The notes: generated by a model from the letters alone, not told the origin. Shown: positions 40,397 to 49,896, counted from the first letter of the stretch. The stretch: DNA of 64,000 nucleotides from Clostridioides difficile (GCF_001299635.1 NZ_JRHN01000024.1:1-64000), one strand, 5' to 3'. Made by a program: numbers and translations.

Positions 40397-42214
40397 ATGG
40401 ATAATTATTTTAACCAAAGGATTCTTGAGAAAATATCTAAGGAAGATTTATTAAAGATGGGATTAGACATAGAAGATGAGAATATTTTTCAAAGTGAAAA
40501 ATATAAAAAACTAAGGTATATATATGTAGTATCTCCTGTTAAAATTCCTGTATCTGTAGATTATTATATAGAAAAATACCTTTTATCTAAAGAACAAATA
40601 AATAATATTAGGAAGGGTAAATTTGATATAAATTCAGATAAAGAAATTAAACTAAGTTTTAGTGAATTAAATAGGGAACTTTCTAATGAAAAGATTACTT
40701 CTGAAGAGGAAAACTTTGAAAATATTAAAAAGAAAATGGATATACTTATAAAAAATCTAAGAAAATATCTTGATTATGATATAAAAAAATTTAAAAATGA
40801 AAAGTATCAAATACTAAAGCTTATAAAGTTAATTTATAATATAAATTCTAAGAATAAAAAAAGGTTATACTATATGTTAAAAAATCCATCACTAGAATGG
40901 GGGCATAATAAATTTCATAATCAAAAAACTGAATATGGTGAAATAATAGCTTTTCTAAAGAATGAATCTATGAAAGAGATTGATGACATAAATTTTATTA
41001 AAAAGGCTGAGTTAACAATTTTTTCTATTTATAATGAATTTGGAAAAATAATAAATGAGTTTTTAGAAGATTGTTTAGAAGGTGAAGTTTATGAATATAA
41101 GTTACAATATATAAATAATGTTTTAAAATCTATTATTGATGAATTACCTAATGAAGATTTACATAGCTGTTATGAACATTCTGTTTTTGAGACTTTTTAT
41201 CTTAAATTACTGCAATATGAAATTATTGGTGAAATAAAAGATTCTATAAGTATAGCTAAATTCAACCATCAAAAGAAAGAAAAAGCAAGTGAAATATATG
41301 TATATAAATATAAAAAAATTTTGCATGAAAAAGTAAAAATAGATAATGTAAGTTATTTTATTAAGGAAAATATAGATAGAGTATCAGAACTTTTTTATAT
41401 GAAATCTAATGTTAGCAAAGAGGAAAAAAAATATCTCACAAGTGATACAACCATAAAATATATTAATAATTTTATTGATATTTGGAAATGTAATACAAGA
41501 CAAGACTTAAATAAAGAAGATACAATTCCTTTATTGAATATAATAAGTGCTTTACAAGAAATAAAATACAGTAAGATACCTAAAAAAAGCTGTAAAAATA
41601 ATTTTGAAAAAAATCTAATGTCAAATTTGAAAAAGGGTGTGAAGGCCCCAAGTCAGTATAAACTATTATGGATAAATAAGGTTGATTATAGAATATTTAT
41701 TAATCTAGATAAGGAAGAGGACTTTTACTTAATCAGTTCTATTCACATAAATTCAAGAATTATAATTGAATATATAATGAAGTCTAATAGTATAAATAGT
41801 ATGGTAGATAATAATTTAATTATTTTAGAAAAGTTACTAAGCAATATTTTTAGTAATAATTTTAGTATGAAGTATTTAAATGACATTAGGAAGAAAGTAT
41901 TTTGTATTAGTGGTTATAAAATATCAGCAATTAATACTAATGTTCTATTTAATTGCTTTGAAAAAGTAAAAGAATATGGATTAGGCAAGTTTCTGACAGA
42001 GGATATATTGGATAATATTAAAATATTTCAATTAGAAATAGAAATAAAAAAGAAAATTCCAGTATATATAAACCCCAGTTTTGAAAAATTATTTAAATTT
42101 AATTTGGTTTTAAATTCTCATAAAGAAGATAAAAAAGAATTTGTTATTTATTATAAAATTAATTTAAATGAAAGAATTATAAATTTAATAAATTTTAAAA
42201 TGATTAAAAAATAA
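40397..42214 (+). CDS. Large hypothetical protein
   Basis: 605 residues, GAGGT 8 bases before the ATG, own promoter. No membrane segment or signal peptide. Almost entirely helical and Lys/Asn/Glu-rich, with likely coiled-coil stretches (~105-150, EENFENIKKKMDILIKNLRK). No nucleotide-binding or nuclease motif recognised. Its place, alone between the TA locus and a small gene, gives no functional hint. Composition is even more A/T-biased than the T4SS genes. Confidence 0.5.
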   Translation: MDNYFNQRILEKISKEDLLKMGLDIEDENIFQSEKYKKLRYIYVVSPVKIPVSVDYYIEKYLLSKEQINNIRKGKFDINSDKEIKLSFSELNRELSNEKITSEEENFENIKKKMDILIKNLRKYLDYDIKKFKNEKYQILKLIKLIYNINSKNKKRLYYMLKNPSLEWGHNKFHNQKTEYGEIIAFLKNESMKEIDDINFIKKAELTIFSIYNEFGKIINEFLEDCLEGEVYEYKLQYINNVLKSIIDELPNEDLHSCYEHSVFETFYLKLLQYEIIGEIKDSISIAKFNHQKKEKASEIYVYKYKKILHEKVKIDNVSYFIKENIDRVSELFYMKSNVSKEEKKYLTSDTTIKYINNFIDIWKCNTRQDLNKEDTIPLLNIISALQEIKYSKIPKKSCKNNFEKNLMSNLKKGVKAPSQYKLLWINKVDYRIFINLDKEEDFYLISSIHINSRIIIEYIMKSNSINSMVDNNLIILEKLLSNIFSNNFSMKYLNDIRKKVFCISGYKISAINTNVLFNCFEKVKEYGLGKFLTEDILDNIKIFQLEIEIKKKIPVYINPSFEKLFKFNLVLNSHKEDKKEFVIYYKINLNERIINLINFKMIKK

Positions 42215-42316
42215 TTCTATTCTTCCCAGACTGTGAATTAAATATCCTTTAAAATTTAACTAAGGAACAGGAAACAATCTTGTTTCTTAAATTTAAATTA
42301 AAAGGAGATAATTTAT

Positions 42317-42700
42317 ATGAAGGCAAATTGTATTGGAATTCTTTATGAAAAGGGAGATTATTACACTAGTAAGAGGGTATCAGATGGTAGTAAGGTAAAA
42401 ATAAAAGGAGATTATATACAAATTCCTCAAGGAAATGGATGGGCTAAGAATTTAAAAGCTTCTAAATTAATTTTAAAAGTTGAGATTAATGGAAGTTTAC
42501 ATGATATATGGATTGATCAGTATTTTAAAGACAATATAGGAAGATTAACTAAGAATCGTAGGGCTAATATTATTGATAGTATGCCATCTGTAGTTGAAGT
42601 AGATGAATTTAATCGTCAAGATTCTTCTCCATATTATGTTGTTAAGTATGAAGAACTTGAAGCTTGGGCATCAAGAGTTAGAATTAAAGAAGGTTGTTAA
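42317..42700 (+). CDS. Hypothetical protein
   Basis: 127 residues, AAAGGAGA upstream. Starts with a beta-rich half (IGILYEKGDYYTSKRVSDGS, then KVKIKGDYIQIP) and ends with KYEELEAWASRVRIKEGC. No family recognised; a small soluble plasmid protein of the kind seen in clostridial mobile elements. Confidence 0.5.
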   Translation: MKANCIGILYEKGDYYTSKRVSDGSKVKIKGDYIQIPQGNGWAKNLKASKLILKVEINGSLHDIWIDQYFKDNIGRLTKNRRANIIDSMPSVVEVDEFNRQDSSPYYVVKYEELEAWASRVRIKEGC

Positions 42701-43007
42701 TATGGAAAATAAAAAGTAAAGTATTGTGTACTATAATGTTGAATTAACTGTTTATAGAGGAGTAACACAATTTTGTCATGTACAACTATGAAATTATTTT
42801 TAAGATTATAAATAAAGAGTATAAGAAATAATGGATGAGCAAAATACTCTAAAGTTAAAAGTAGTCAAGTCCATATCAAAAAGCTATGAATGAAAATTTT
42901 ATAGCTTTTTAATTTTTAAATGTAATATTTATATATTCATTACATAAGCAAATAGAATTTAGATTTACTATATATTGAAATTAGAAAAAAGTATTGTTAT
43001 AAATTTA

Positions 43008-43044
43008 AATAAAAAAATGCACCTTTCGATTTAAGAAAGATGCC
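43008..43044 (-). terminator. Terminator of the XRE regulator gene
   Basis: On the minus strand GCATCTTTC ... GAAAGGTGC followed by seven T. The rest of 42701-43098 is A/T-rich with no gene seen. Confidence 0.7.
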
Positions 43045-43098
43045 AAAACCATTATAATATGTATATTTGAATATAGTTTCTTAATTATTATTATAACA

Positions 43099-43308
43099 TT
43101 AATCGACATCTTTTACATGTTCAATTATGTCTTCTATATTGCAATCAAATACATCACAAAGTTTATCTAACATATCAATATCAATTCTTTTAATCGTTTC
43201 ATTGTAGAGAGCAGTAATTGTGCTAGGTCTAATACCAGTTTTTTCACTTAGTTCTATTCTAGACATTTTACATTTACCAAGCAATTCTGATATTTTTATT
43301 CTGATCAT
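43099..43308 (-). CDS. Cro/C1-type (XRE) helix-turn-helix regulator
   Basis: 69 residues, nearly all one HTH_3 domain: KISELLGKCKMSRIELSEKT then GIRPSTITALYNE and IDMLDKLCDVFDCNIEDIIE. GGGGGGAT precedes the ATG. It faces away from the surface-protein genes. Between them lie four 20-bp tandem repeats (43371-43450), the likely operator, making it the probable regulator of both directions. Confidence 0.85.
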   Translation of the reverse strand: MIRIKISELLGKCKMSRIELSEKTGIRPSTITALYNETIKRIDIDMLDKLCDVFDCNIEDIIEHVKDVD

Positions 43309-43370
43309 TTAAAATCCCCCCCAATAATTAATAATAAATTAATTATACTTATTCTAAAGAAAAATATCAA

Positions 43371-43458
43371 TAGGAGTGAATTATTAACGCTAGGAGTTAA
43401 AAAATAACGCTAGGAGTGAATTATTAACGTTAGGAGTGAATTTTTATATTAGGAATTA
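43371..43458. promoter_or_regulatory. Tandem 20-bp operator-like repeats
   Basis: Units TAGGAGTGAATTATTAACGC start at 43371, 43391, 43411 and 43431 (with small changes), plus a half unit at 43450. AGGAGTGA recurs inverted (TCACTCCT at 43505) and direct before the gene at 43542. The 20-base spacing keeps sites on one helix face. A TTGACT (43459) and TATCAT/TATAAT elements downstream suggest a promoter for 43542. Confidence 0.65.
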
Positions 43459-43541
43459 TTGACTTATGGTAAAAAATGGATTATCATCTAGATATAATAA
43501 GTAATCACTCCTATGAACTAAATCAAAAGGAGTGAAATAAT

Positions 43542-44129
43542 ATGAAATTTTTAAAGATAATAAAAAAAAATAAACTATCTATTTTAGTTGTAGCTTGTAT
43601 CGTAATTGGATGTGCTGGAATTTTTAGTATAAGTACACTAGGCAAGAAGGTATCTAAGGTCTCACAATTAAGTTCTAATAAGATAGAAAATAATGAAAAT
43701 TCTAATAATGATAACTTAGAAAATAGAAGTGTAAACGTTCCAACTATTGATTTAAGGGATAATGTAAATACTATACAAGAAGAAAAAGATAGAAAGGATT
43801 CTGAGAAAAAGAATAAAGTTCAGAATATAGATAATATAACTAACAATAATACAATTAAAAACAATAGACCTACCAAAGAAGAAGTTCAGAAAAAAAGTGA
43901 ACCAAAACCAAAAGTTTCAAATAATAATAAGTTAGTTAATCCAGAAGTTGTTAAAGATTCTGAGGATAATAAACCTGAAGATAATTCAAATAACCATGAT
44001 AAACCATCTGATAATAATAAATCGGATTTAGTTGATGTACCAGGTTTTGGGCCTAGCAAACCAACTAAAACTGATGGTAAGGATGTAGATTCTGGTGGAG
44101 ATTTTGATAAGGTTGTAGGGGATATGTAA
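43542..44129 (+). CDS. Membrane-anchored exported protein with shared VPGFGP...GDM tail
   Basis: 195 residues, AAAGGAG upstream. Basic start, one membrane helix (LSILVVACIVIGCAGIFSIS, residues 13-32), then a long Asn/Asp/Lys/Ser-rich disordered linker. It ends LVDVPGFGPSKPTKTDG ... DFDKVVGDM. The same ~32-residue tail ends the next protein. A helix plus linker plus tail looks like a substrate for a tail-recognising processing or anchoring step; no sortase LPxTG motif is present. First gene behind the 20-bp repeats. Confidence 0.6.
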   Translation: MKFLKIIKKNKLSILVVACIVIGCAGIFSISTLGKKVSKVSQLSSNKIENNENSNNDNLENRSVNVPTIDLRDNVNTIQEEKDRKDSEKKNKVQNIDNITNNNTIKNNRPTKEEVQKKSEPKPKVSNNNKLVNPEVVKDSEDNKPEDNSNNHDKPSDNNKSDLVDVPGFGPSKPTKTDGKDVDSGGDFDKVVGDM

Positions 44130-44152
44130 TTCATATTAAGGGGGATAATTTT

Positions 44153-45193
44153 ATGAAGATTAATAAAAAACTATTGGCATTAGGAATGTCAGTAATGATA
44201 TTCACAGTTAGTTCATCTAATGCATTTGCTTTATCATCTATAGATAAAATTCAGGGACAAGATGAATATGAAACAGCTGCTCTTATAGCAGATAAACAAA
44301 ATTACAGTACAGCAATAATTATAAACACAGATAGAACATTAGCTGATGGATTAAGTGCAAGTGGTTTAGCAGGTGTAGAAAATGCACCAATATTACTAGT
44401 TAAAAAAGATAATATACCTTCATATACATTAAAAAGGTTAGATAAAGTTAAAAAAGTATATATAGTTGGAGGGAAGAATTCAGTTAATGAGTCAGTTGAA
44501 AAAATATTAGTTGATAAAAACATAGAGATACATAGAATAAGTGGTAATGATAGAATAGATACTAGTTATAATGTAGCTAGAGTAGTAAACAGTAAGACTA
44601 AAATAGAAAAAGTCATGTTAACAAATGCTTTTAAAGGTGAAGCAGATGCTATGAGTATTTCACAAGTAGCTGTTAGGGAGAAATCTCCTATAATACTTAC
44701 AGATGGAAAAACTATTCCTTTTGATATTAAAGGTATAAAAAGCTTTGTTATTGGTGGGTACACAAGTATGAGTAATAAATTAGTAGAGAAAACTAACTCA
44801 ACTAGATTAGGTGGAATAGATAGATATGAAACTAATACAAAGGTAATAAAATATTTTTATAAAGATCCTAAAGAATTTTATATAGCAAGTGGAGCTCATT
44901 TAATATATTCACTTGTTGGATCAACAATAGCTAAGAGTAATCCAATTGTTTTAGTTGGTAAAGGTAGTGATAAAGCAATATTAAAGGGAGCGGCTAAGGT
45001 AACTGCATTAGGGAAAGTATATGATAAGGATATAGAAGAAGCTATAAATGCTGTGAATGGTAAAGCAAATAAACCTGATTCAAATAAAGAAGTGGTTGAT
45101 GTCCCAGGTTTTGGACCACAAAATCCTACTGATAGCAAGGGCGAAGAAGGTAATTCTAATGGAGATGCAGATAAGGTTATTGGAGATATGTAA
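44153..45193 (+). CDS. Cell-wall protein with CWB2 repeats
   Basis: 346 residues, GGGGGAT upstream. Signal peptide (cut after SNAFA, ~residue 25). Then three PF04122-type CWB2 units: first with DEYETAALIADKQNYSTAII and VYIVGGKNSVNE, second with NDRIDTSYNVARVV and SFVIGGYTSMSN, third with RLGGIDRYETNTKVI. CWB2 triplets bind anionic wall polymers in C. difficile and relatives. The C-terminus carries VVDVPGFGPQNPTDSKG ... DADKVIGDM, the tail shared with its upstream neighbour. A strong host marker for Peptostreptococcaceae. Confidence 0.88.
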   Translation: MKINKKLLALGMSVMIFTVSSSNAFALSSIDKIQGQDEYETAALIADKQNYSTAIIINTDRTLADGLSASGLAGVENAPILLVKKDNIPSYTLKRLDKVKKVYIVGGKNSVNESVEKILVDKNIEIHRISGNDRIDTSYNVARVVNSKTKIEKVMLTNAFKGEADAMSISQVAVREKSPIILTDGKTIPFDIKGIKSFVIGGYTSMSNKLVEKTNSTRLGGIDRYETNTKVIKYFYKDPKEFYIASGAHLIYSLVGSTIAKSNPIVLVGKGSDKAILKGAAKVTALGKVYDKDIEEAINAVNGKANKPDSNKEVVDVPGFGPQNPTDSKGEEGNSNGDADKVIGDM

Positions 45194-45217
45194 AGCACAA
45201 AATTCAATATAACTATG

Positions 45218-45253
45218 AAAAATTATGAGATATTATATCTCATAATTTTTTTA
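45218..45253 (+). terminator. Terminator after the CWB2 gene
   Basis: AAATTATGAGATAT / ATCTCATAATTT hairpin with T7. Confidence 0.8.
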
Positions 45254-45279
45254 TTTAAAAATAAAATCTAAGGAGAACT

Positions 45280-47061
45280 ATGATGAAAAAAAAAATAATT
45301 TCAATGATTATTTGTATTCTTATGATATTTATTTCAGTAATAAGTTCATTTGGTGATGGTGATGGAAATATAGATGGAGGAAGTGGCGGAGGAAGTGGAA
45401 GTGGTGGAAATAAAAATAATAAGTGGACAGCAGGTGATGAAGGTGTAAGAGTTAGTATAGTTGATGCAAAGACTCAAGATAGAGTTGGAAAATCTATTGA
45501 TTTAACCAATAGAAAGCCAAATATAAAGTTTCATTTTGGGAAAAAAAATAAAATAGAATATCGTAATGGAACTCAATTAAGTCTTTCATCACAAAGTTAT
45601 GAATACACAAATCCTGCTCGAAAATTACCTGTTATTATTTCAAGTAATACATATGGAAAAAGTGATATAAATAAAATAAAAAAATATTTTTGTAATGATT
45701 GGACTCAACAACTAATAGCGAAACAGATTGGAATTGACTATGAGGAAATGACTGGTGGGGAATATAAAGTTCTTTTAGAGCCTATAGCCTATTTCACATT
45801 TGCTGGAAATAAGATGGCTATGACAGCAACTGAGGCTGCATTGTATAATAAAAAACTCGGTGGTAATAAACTAAGAAATAAATTAGCAAGTATATCACAT
45901 AAAAACTTACCTCTCTCTATGTTTTTAGAAAAAGATGATTTAGGTTTCAAAGCTTGGAAAGGTATTTCGGATACAGATAGAGCAAAAGCAAAAGATGATG
46001 ATACAATAATTAAAATGCTAGGTTTAGGTATAGTATACTTTAATAATGAACCAAAAGAAGATGATGAAGTTGTAATTCCTCCAGTAAAACCACCTAATCC
46101 AGAAGAACCATCTAAACCAGATGAAGGTGGTCAAAGTGATTATGAGTATAGGACAGATACAGATGTTATAACTTCAATAAAGATAAAAGGATCTAATCGA
46201 ACACCTAAAAATCCAGTTAAAGTGATTTTTAATATTAAGGGGAAAGATTATTCTATGAATAACATATATCTCCCAAAAGGAGGCGGTGAACAATATGCTT
46301 GGGTTAAATGGCATACTCCAAAAACTCCTGAGAAAATAACTATTAAAGTAAGTTCAAATGCTACTACAGATAAAGCAACCATAATTGCAAATGTAGTTGA
46401 TTTAAAAGAAAAAGTTCCACCAGATCCTAAAGCAAAAGACAGGAATGATAATTTTAAAACTCCAAATTTGCCTAACCCATATGTGAAAACTAATGCTACC
46501 TATGGGGAATGGGATTGTTATTGGGTTCCACATTGGGTATATTATTCAGATGGTGATGGTGGAGGAGAATGGGTTGATGAGGGTTGGTATGAATGGAAAT
46601 GGTTAAGTTACAATGTTTCTTTGACAGCTAATATGCAAGTTAAAGCTGATTCAAAAGTACCTACATCTAAATCTGATAGAAAAGAAATGAAATCAGGATA
46701 TGGGTTTAATGTAAATGTAGATTCAAAAATGAATTATGATGCTCCTGAAACAAGTTTTACTGGTGCTCAGAACGTAAATACTTTATATCCTGAATTTAAA
46801 TATGAAACATATAACAGAGTTTTACAAAGGATTCAAAATAGTTTAAGTTCTAAATTTGAACTAAAAAATAATAAGTACTCTACATATAATCAAAAAGCTC
46901 ATTTTACACCTATTTGGTATAAAGATGGAGCATACAATGTTTATGGGCAAGTGATGGATGTGTGGACACCTGTTGGTGAGTTAAGAATAAATGTTAATAA
47001 TGCCATGACAATAAAAGGAAATCTATTTCAAGATTGGCATATAGGACCACTTAAAGATTAA
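45280..47061 (+). CDS. Large secreted surface protein, possible adhesin
   Basis: 593 residues from ATG 45280 (an ATG at 45283 gives better spacing to AAGGAG). Signal peptide (IISMIICILMIFISVISSFG). Then a Gly/Ser spacer (GGGSGSGGNK), a domain to ~270, a Pro/Glu-rich hinge (VIPPVKPPNPEEPSKPDEGG), an Ig-like beta domain (~290-375) and a Trp/Tyr-rich C-terminal domain (WDCYWVPHWVYYSDGDGGGE). No wall-anchor motif seen. Multi-domain exported proteins of this type accompany clostridial T4SS/Tad loci; adhesion is inferred. Confidence 0.6.
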   Translation: MMKKKIISMIICILMIFISVISSFGDGDGNIDGGSGGGSGSGGNKNNKWTAGDEGVRVSIVDAKTQDRVGKSIDLTNRKPNIKFHFGKKNKIEYRNGTQLSLSSQSYEYTNPARKLPVIISSNTYGKSDINKIKKYFCNDWTQQLIAKQIGIDYEEMTGGEYKVLLEPIAYFTFAGNKMAMTATEAALYNKKLGGNKLRNKLASISHKNLPLSMFLEKDDLGFKAWKGISDTDRAKAKDDDTIIKMLGLGIVYFNNEPKEDDEVVIPPVKPPNPEEPSKPDEGGQSDYEYRTDTDVITSIKIKGSNRTPKNPVKVIFNIKGKDYSMNNIYLPKGGGEQYAWVKWHTPKTPEKITIKVSSNATTDKATIIANVVDLKEKVPPDPKAKDRNDNFKTPNLPNPYVKTNATYGEWDCYWVPHWVYYSDGDGGGEWVDEGWYEWKWLSYNVSLTANMQVKADSKVPTSKSDRKEMKSGYGFNVNVDSKMNYDAPETSFTGAQNVNTLYPEFKYETYNRVLQRIQNSLSSKFELKNNKYSTYNQKAHFTPIWYKDGAYNVYGQVMDVWTPVGELRINVNNAMTIKGNLFQDWHIGPLKD

Positions 47062-47100
47062 TGAAGATAAATAAATTTTATGAAATATATAAATACTTAA

Positions 47101-47154
47101 AACACTAATTAGTATATAAATACTAATTAGTGTTTACATACTAATTAGTATATG
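47101..47154. promoter_or_regulatory. Palindromic ACTAATTAGT repeats before the HEPN module
   Basis: ACTAATTAGT occurs three times; the first two form a perfect hairpin (AACACTAATTAGTAT ... ATACTAATTAGTGTT, 47100-47133) and the third follows at 47141. The gene at 47194 begins ~45 bases later. Operator and/or terminator of the preceding gene. Confidence 0.5.
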
Positions 47155-47193
47155 ATATCATAATTGTAATAACGAATTAGAGGAGGAATTAGT

Positions 47194-47712
47194 ATGAGTA
47201 TGGTTTTTGAATGTAATATTGATAAGGATGTTATTGATAAGTTTAAGTTAGCTTTAACATTAAATAATGATGAAAAAGATGAAATAATTGAAAGGCTTAT
47301 GATGCAATATATATCAACTAGCTTTTCTAAGGCTTCACAAGTGTATAAACCTAACATGACTTTTGAAAATAATACTGTGAATGTTGAGACTGGTAAAGCA
47401 AATAATAGAATTCCTAAATGGGCTAATAGATCTCAACAAAATAATCATAAGATTGTAAGAGCATTTTTTCAAGTGGAGAATGAATTAGGATATGTACCAT
47501 TAGATGAATTAGAAAAAAGATGTAGTGACAATGAAAAATATCATTCAACTTATGTAAGAGATTTTAAAGGAAATTTCAATCAGATGAAAACAGATGCACC
47601 AAAATCTCATGGAAAAGTATTTGAAGTTGTAGATGGAGAAGTTGTTGTATGGGACTACATAAAAGAAACACTTATGGAGTATAAGAGTTATTTTATCCAA
47701 TCTAATTTATGA
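47194..47712 (+). CDS. Partner protein of the HEPN gene, possible antitoxin/regulator
   Basis: 172 residues, GAGGAGG upstream. N-terminal ~45 residues (FECNIDKDVIDKFKLALTLN then EIIERLMMQYI) resemble a ribbon-helix-helix module. The C-terminal ~95 residues (HKIVRAFFQVENELGYVPLD, ELEKRCSD, HGKVFEVVDGEVVVWDYIKE) look like a winged-helix domain found in many plasmid and phage proteins. Palindromes upstream and the gene after it suggest an autoregulated two-gene module. Confidence 0.5.
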   Translation: MSMVFECNIDKDVIDKFKLALTLNNDEKDEIIERLMMQYISTSFSKASQVYKPNMTFENNTVNVETGKANNRIPKWANRSQQNNHKIVRAFFQVENELGYVPLDELEKRCSDNEKYHSTYVRDFKGNFNQMKTDAPKSHGKVFEVVDGEVVVWDYIKETLMEYKSYFIQSNL

Positions 47713-47758
47713 TAATATTAAGCAGATATTATGTTTTACTAAGAAAGGGATGAATTAA

Positions 47759-49096
47759 TTGAAACTTCAGTTTGAAAGATGGTGTGAAGCAAATAATGTT
47801 AAAGGGGAGACTTTGAAGTTATTTAATGAAGGAGTTATATGTTATAAGATTGGAGCATATAGAGCTTCATTTATAATGACCTATCTAGGCTTTCAACATG
47901 AGTTAAGAAATAGAATTGTTACATCTCATAATAAACCAGATAATATAAAAGATAGTTATTGGAAGCAAATAATAGAAAGAGTTCAAGATGATAATAGTTG
48001 GGATACAGAAGTATTTAATACAGTTAATAGAACAAAACCTGATAACATATTTTTAATAGATGATGATATTAGAAAAAAATATGATTACTGGAGAAGTATA
48101 AGAAATGATTGTGCTCATGCAAAGGGAGAAATTATAAGCAATCCTCATATAGAGTCATTTTGGCTATTTATAGAATCAAATTATAATAAGTTTGTTATTA
48201 ATGGAGGAAAAGCAGGACTATTAGATAAAATAAGAAATCATTATGATATAAGGTATACTGAACCAGGCAAGGATTTAAATTATATAGTTGACAGTATACT
48301 ATCTTCAGTTAAAACAGGAGAACTTCAAATACTATTAAATGATATATATAACATGTTTAAAGAAAATAACAAAGACTGGGTATTTAACCCTAAAAATCCT
48401 AAGCATGATTTTTGGGACTGTATTATTCGTTCAGAAAGCGAAATTTTGAGAGATGCTATGATAAATTTTGTAAAAAAAGACAAAGATTTATTTATTGAAT
48501 TTATAGGCTATCATCCTGAACAAGTATCAATTTATTTATCAGATAAAGCTCTTGCTAGAAAGATTTGGACAGAATGCATAACGGACATGTTTAGTGATTC
48601 TCCATTGGTAAATGAAGACGTATTTTTAGAAGAAGGAGGTGAATATAGTGTCTGGATATGTGTTAAGAAGTTGCTTGAAGAAAATATAATACCTCAAAAA
48701 GAAGTTGAAGAATTTTTACATTTGATATGGATGACGTCAGACAGCTATTTTTATGGTTTTGTTCCTTATAACATGGTTGAATTTATGTATAATTATGATT
48801 ATTTTAAGTCAATGAGAAGTATAATGTTTGAAGAGAAAACATATAGTAAAACTGATTTACCAAATAGTGCAAACAAATATTGGTATGCTATGAAAGGTAT
48901 TATAATGAAGCTTGGCATAGAAGAAAATGAGATATTAGTATTAGAGAAATTATATAGAAAGCTTCCACATGGAATATTTCATAATGGGCTAGGCGATTTA
49001 CTAGCTAATAATGAGGAATTTAAAGCACAATATATGGAGGTATTAGAAAAGTATAATATAGAAGTACTTAATTTAATTTATATATTATCAAAGTAA
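47759..49096 (+). CDS. HEPN-motif protein, putative RNase of a defence or TA module
   Basis: 445 residues from TTG 47759 (AAAGGGATG upstream). Residues ~15-150 are helical and contain KYDYWRSIRNDCAHAKGEI: RNDCAH (~114) is the Rx4H HEPN catalytic motif with polar Asn after Arg. HEPN proteins of this kind are metal-independent RNases in abortive-infection and toxin-antitoxin systems. The C-terminal ~290 residues are helical and may sense a trigger. Follows an RHH/wHTH gene by 46 bases. RNase function is inferred from the motif. Confidence 0.6.
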   Translation: MKLQFERWCEANNVKGETLKLFNEGVICYKIGAYRASFIMTYLGFQHELRNRIVTSHNKPDNIKDSYWKQIIERVQDDNSWDTEVFNTVNRTKPDNIFLIDDDIRKKYDYWRSIRNDCAHAKGEIISNPHIESFWLFIESNYNKFVINGGKAGLLDKIRNHYDIRYTEPGKDLNYIVDSILSSVKTGELQILLNDIYNMFKENNKDWVFNPKNPKHDFWDCIIRSESEILRDAMINFVKKDKDLFIEFIGYHPEQVSIYLSDKALARKIWTECITDMFSDSPLVNEDVFLEEGGEYSVWICVKKLLEENIIPQKEVEEFLHLIWMTSDSYFYGFVPYNMVEFMYNYDYFKSMRSIMFEEKTYSKTDLPNSANKYWYAMKGIIMKLGIEENEILVLEKLYRKLPHGIFHNGLGDLLANNEEFKAQYMEVLEKYNIEVLNLIYILSK

Positions 49097-49164
49097 GAAA
49101 CAAAAAATTAAATTGTACGATTTATGATTTGTATTTTGATAATAAATATTTTATGGAGGACAAT

Positions 49165-49318
49165 ATGGAAACTAAGAATGCAGGAATGATGATTTCAGTT
49201 GAAGGTAATATTTGTTGTGGAAACAAGAGGTAATTATCCTGTAAAAAGGAATGTTAATTTAGAAAGTCTAGGAATATTATCTACAATATGTTTAATTTTT
49301 AATAGAAGAAAAAAATAA
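49165..49318 (+). pseudogene. Decayed fragment of an S1-domain protein
   Basis: The frame reading NYPVKRNVNLE (around 49219-49251) matches the C-terminal S1 block of the protein at 55567-56580 (CNYPVKRNVNLEIGKEI), with near-identical nucleotides over ~35 bases. Upstream codons (METKNAGMMISVEG) are in another frame, so the fragment is frameshifted and truncated. The remaining gap (49319-49560) holds no gene. Confidence 0.65.
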
Positions 49319-49560
49319 TTAAACTTTTTTATATCATAATAGTATTTAGAAGAGTTATATCTTTAATTAATTATTTTAACACATAAGATGGTTGTGAAGT
49401 TATAGTGTTTATTCTGTATAAAGCATAATTTTTAGAAAAAAGCATAAGATATTTAATAGTAATTAACTCTAGAAGAATGTAATGCGTTCCTCTAGGGTGT
49501 TACAAAATAAAATTCAAAAATATATACTATGAATAAAATTATGTAAAGAGAGAGATCATC

Positions 49561-49896
49561 ATGGAATTTTTAGGTACTAGAATAAGAGAACGAAGAAAAG
49601 AATTAGGGCTTACAATAGAACAACTATCTGAAAAAATTGATATAGGGTATAACCACCTCAGTAATATTGAAAGAGGTAGAAAAATACCAAGTTTAAGTAC
49701 ATTTTTAGAACTTATAAATGCTTTAGATATATCAGCAGACATAATTCTTAAAGATTCAGTTGAGCATGTTAAACCAAATGTTTTAAATGAAATAACAAAT
49801 AAATTGGAAGATTTGAATCCTGATCAATTGAGAACTGTAGAGGAAGTTTTAACTGTATTAATTAAAAATCTAAAATATTTAGAAAATAAAGATTAA
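49561..49896 (+). CDS. XRE-family HTH regulator
   Basis: 111 residues, GAGAGAG upstream. HTH_3 domain in residues 5-62: TRIRERRKELGLTIEQLSEK, GYNHLSNIERGRKIPSLSTF, LNALDISADIIL-like end. C-terminal helices (~70-105, LNPDQLRTVEEVLTVLIKNL) are typical of plasmid and phage repressors. Own terminator. Target unknown. Confidence 0.85.
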   Translation: MEFLGTRIRERRKELGLTIEQLSEKIDIGYNHLSNIERGRKIPSLSTFLELINALDISADIILKDSVEHVKPNVLNEITNKLEDLNPDQLRTVEEVLTVLIKNLKYLENKD

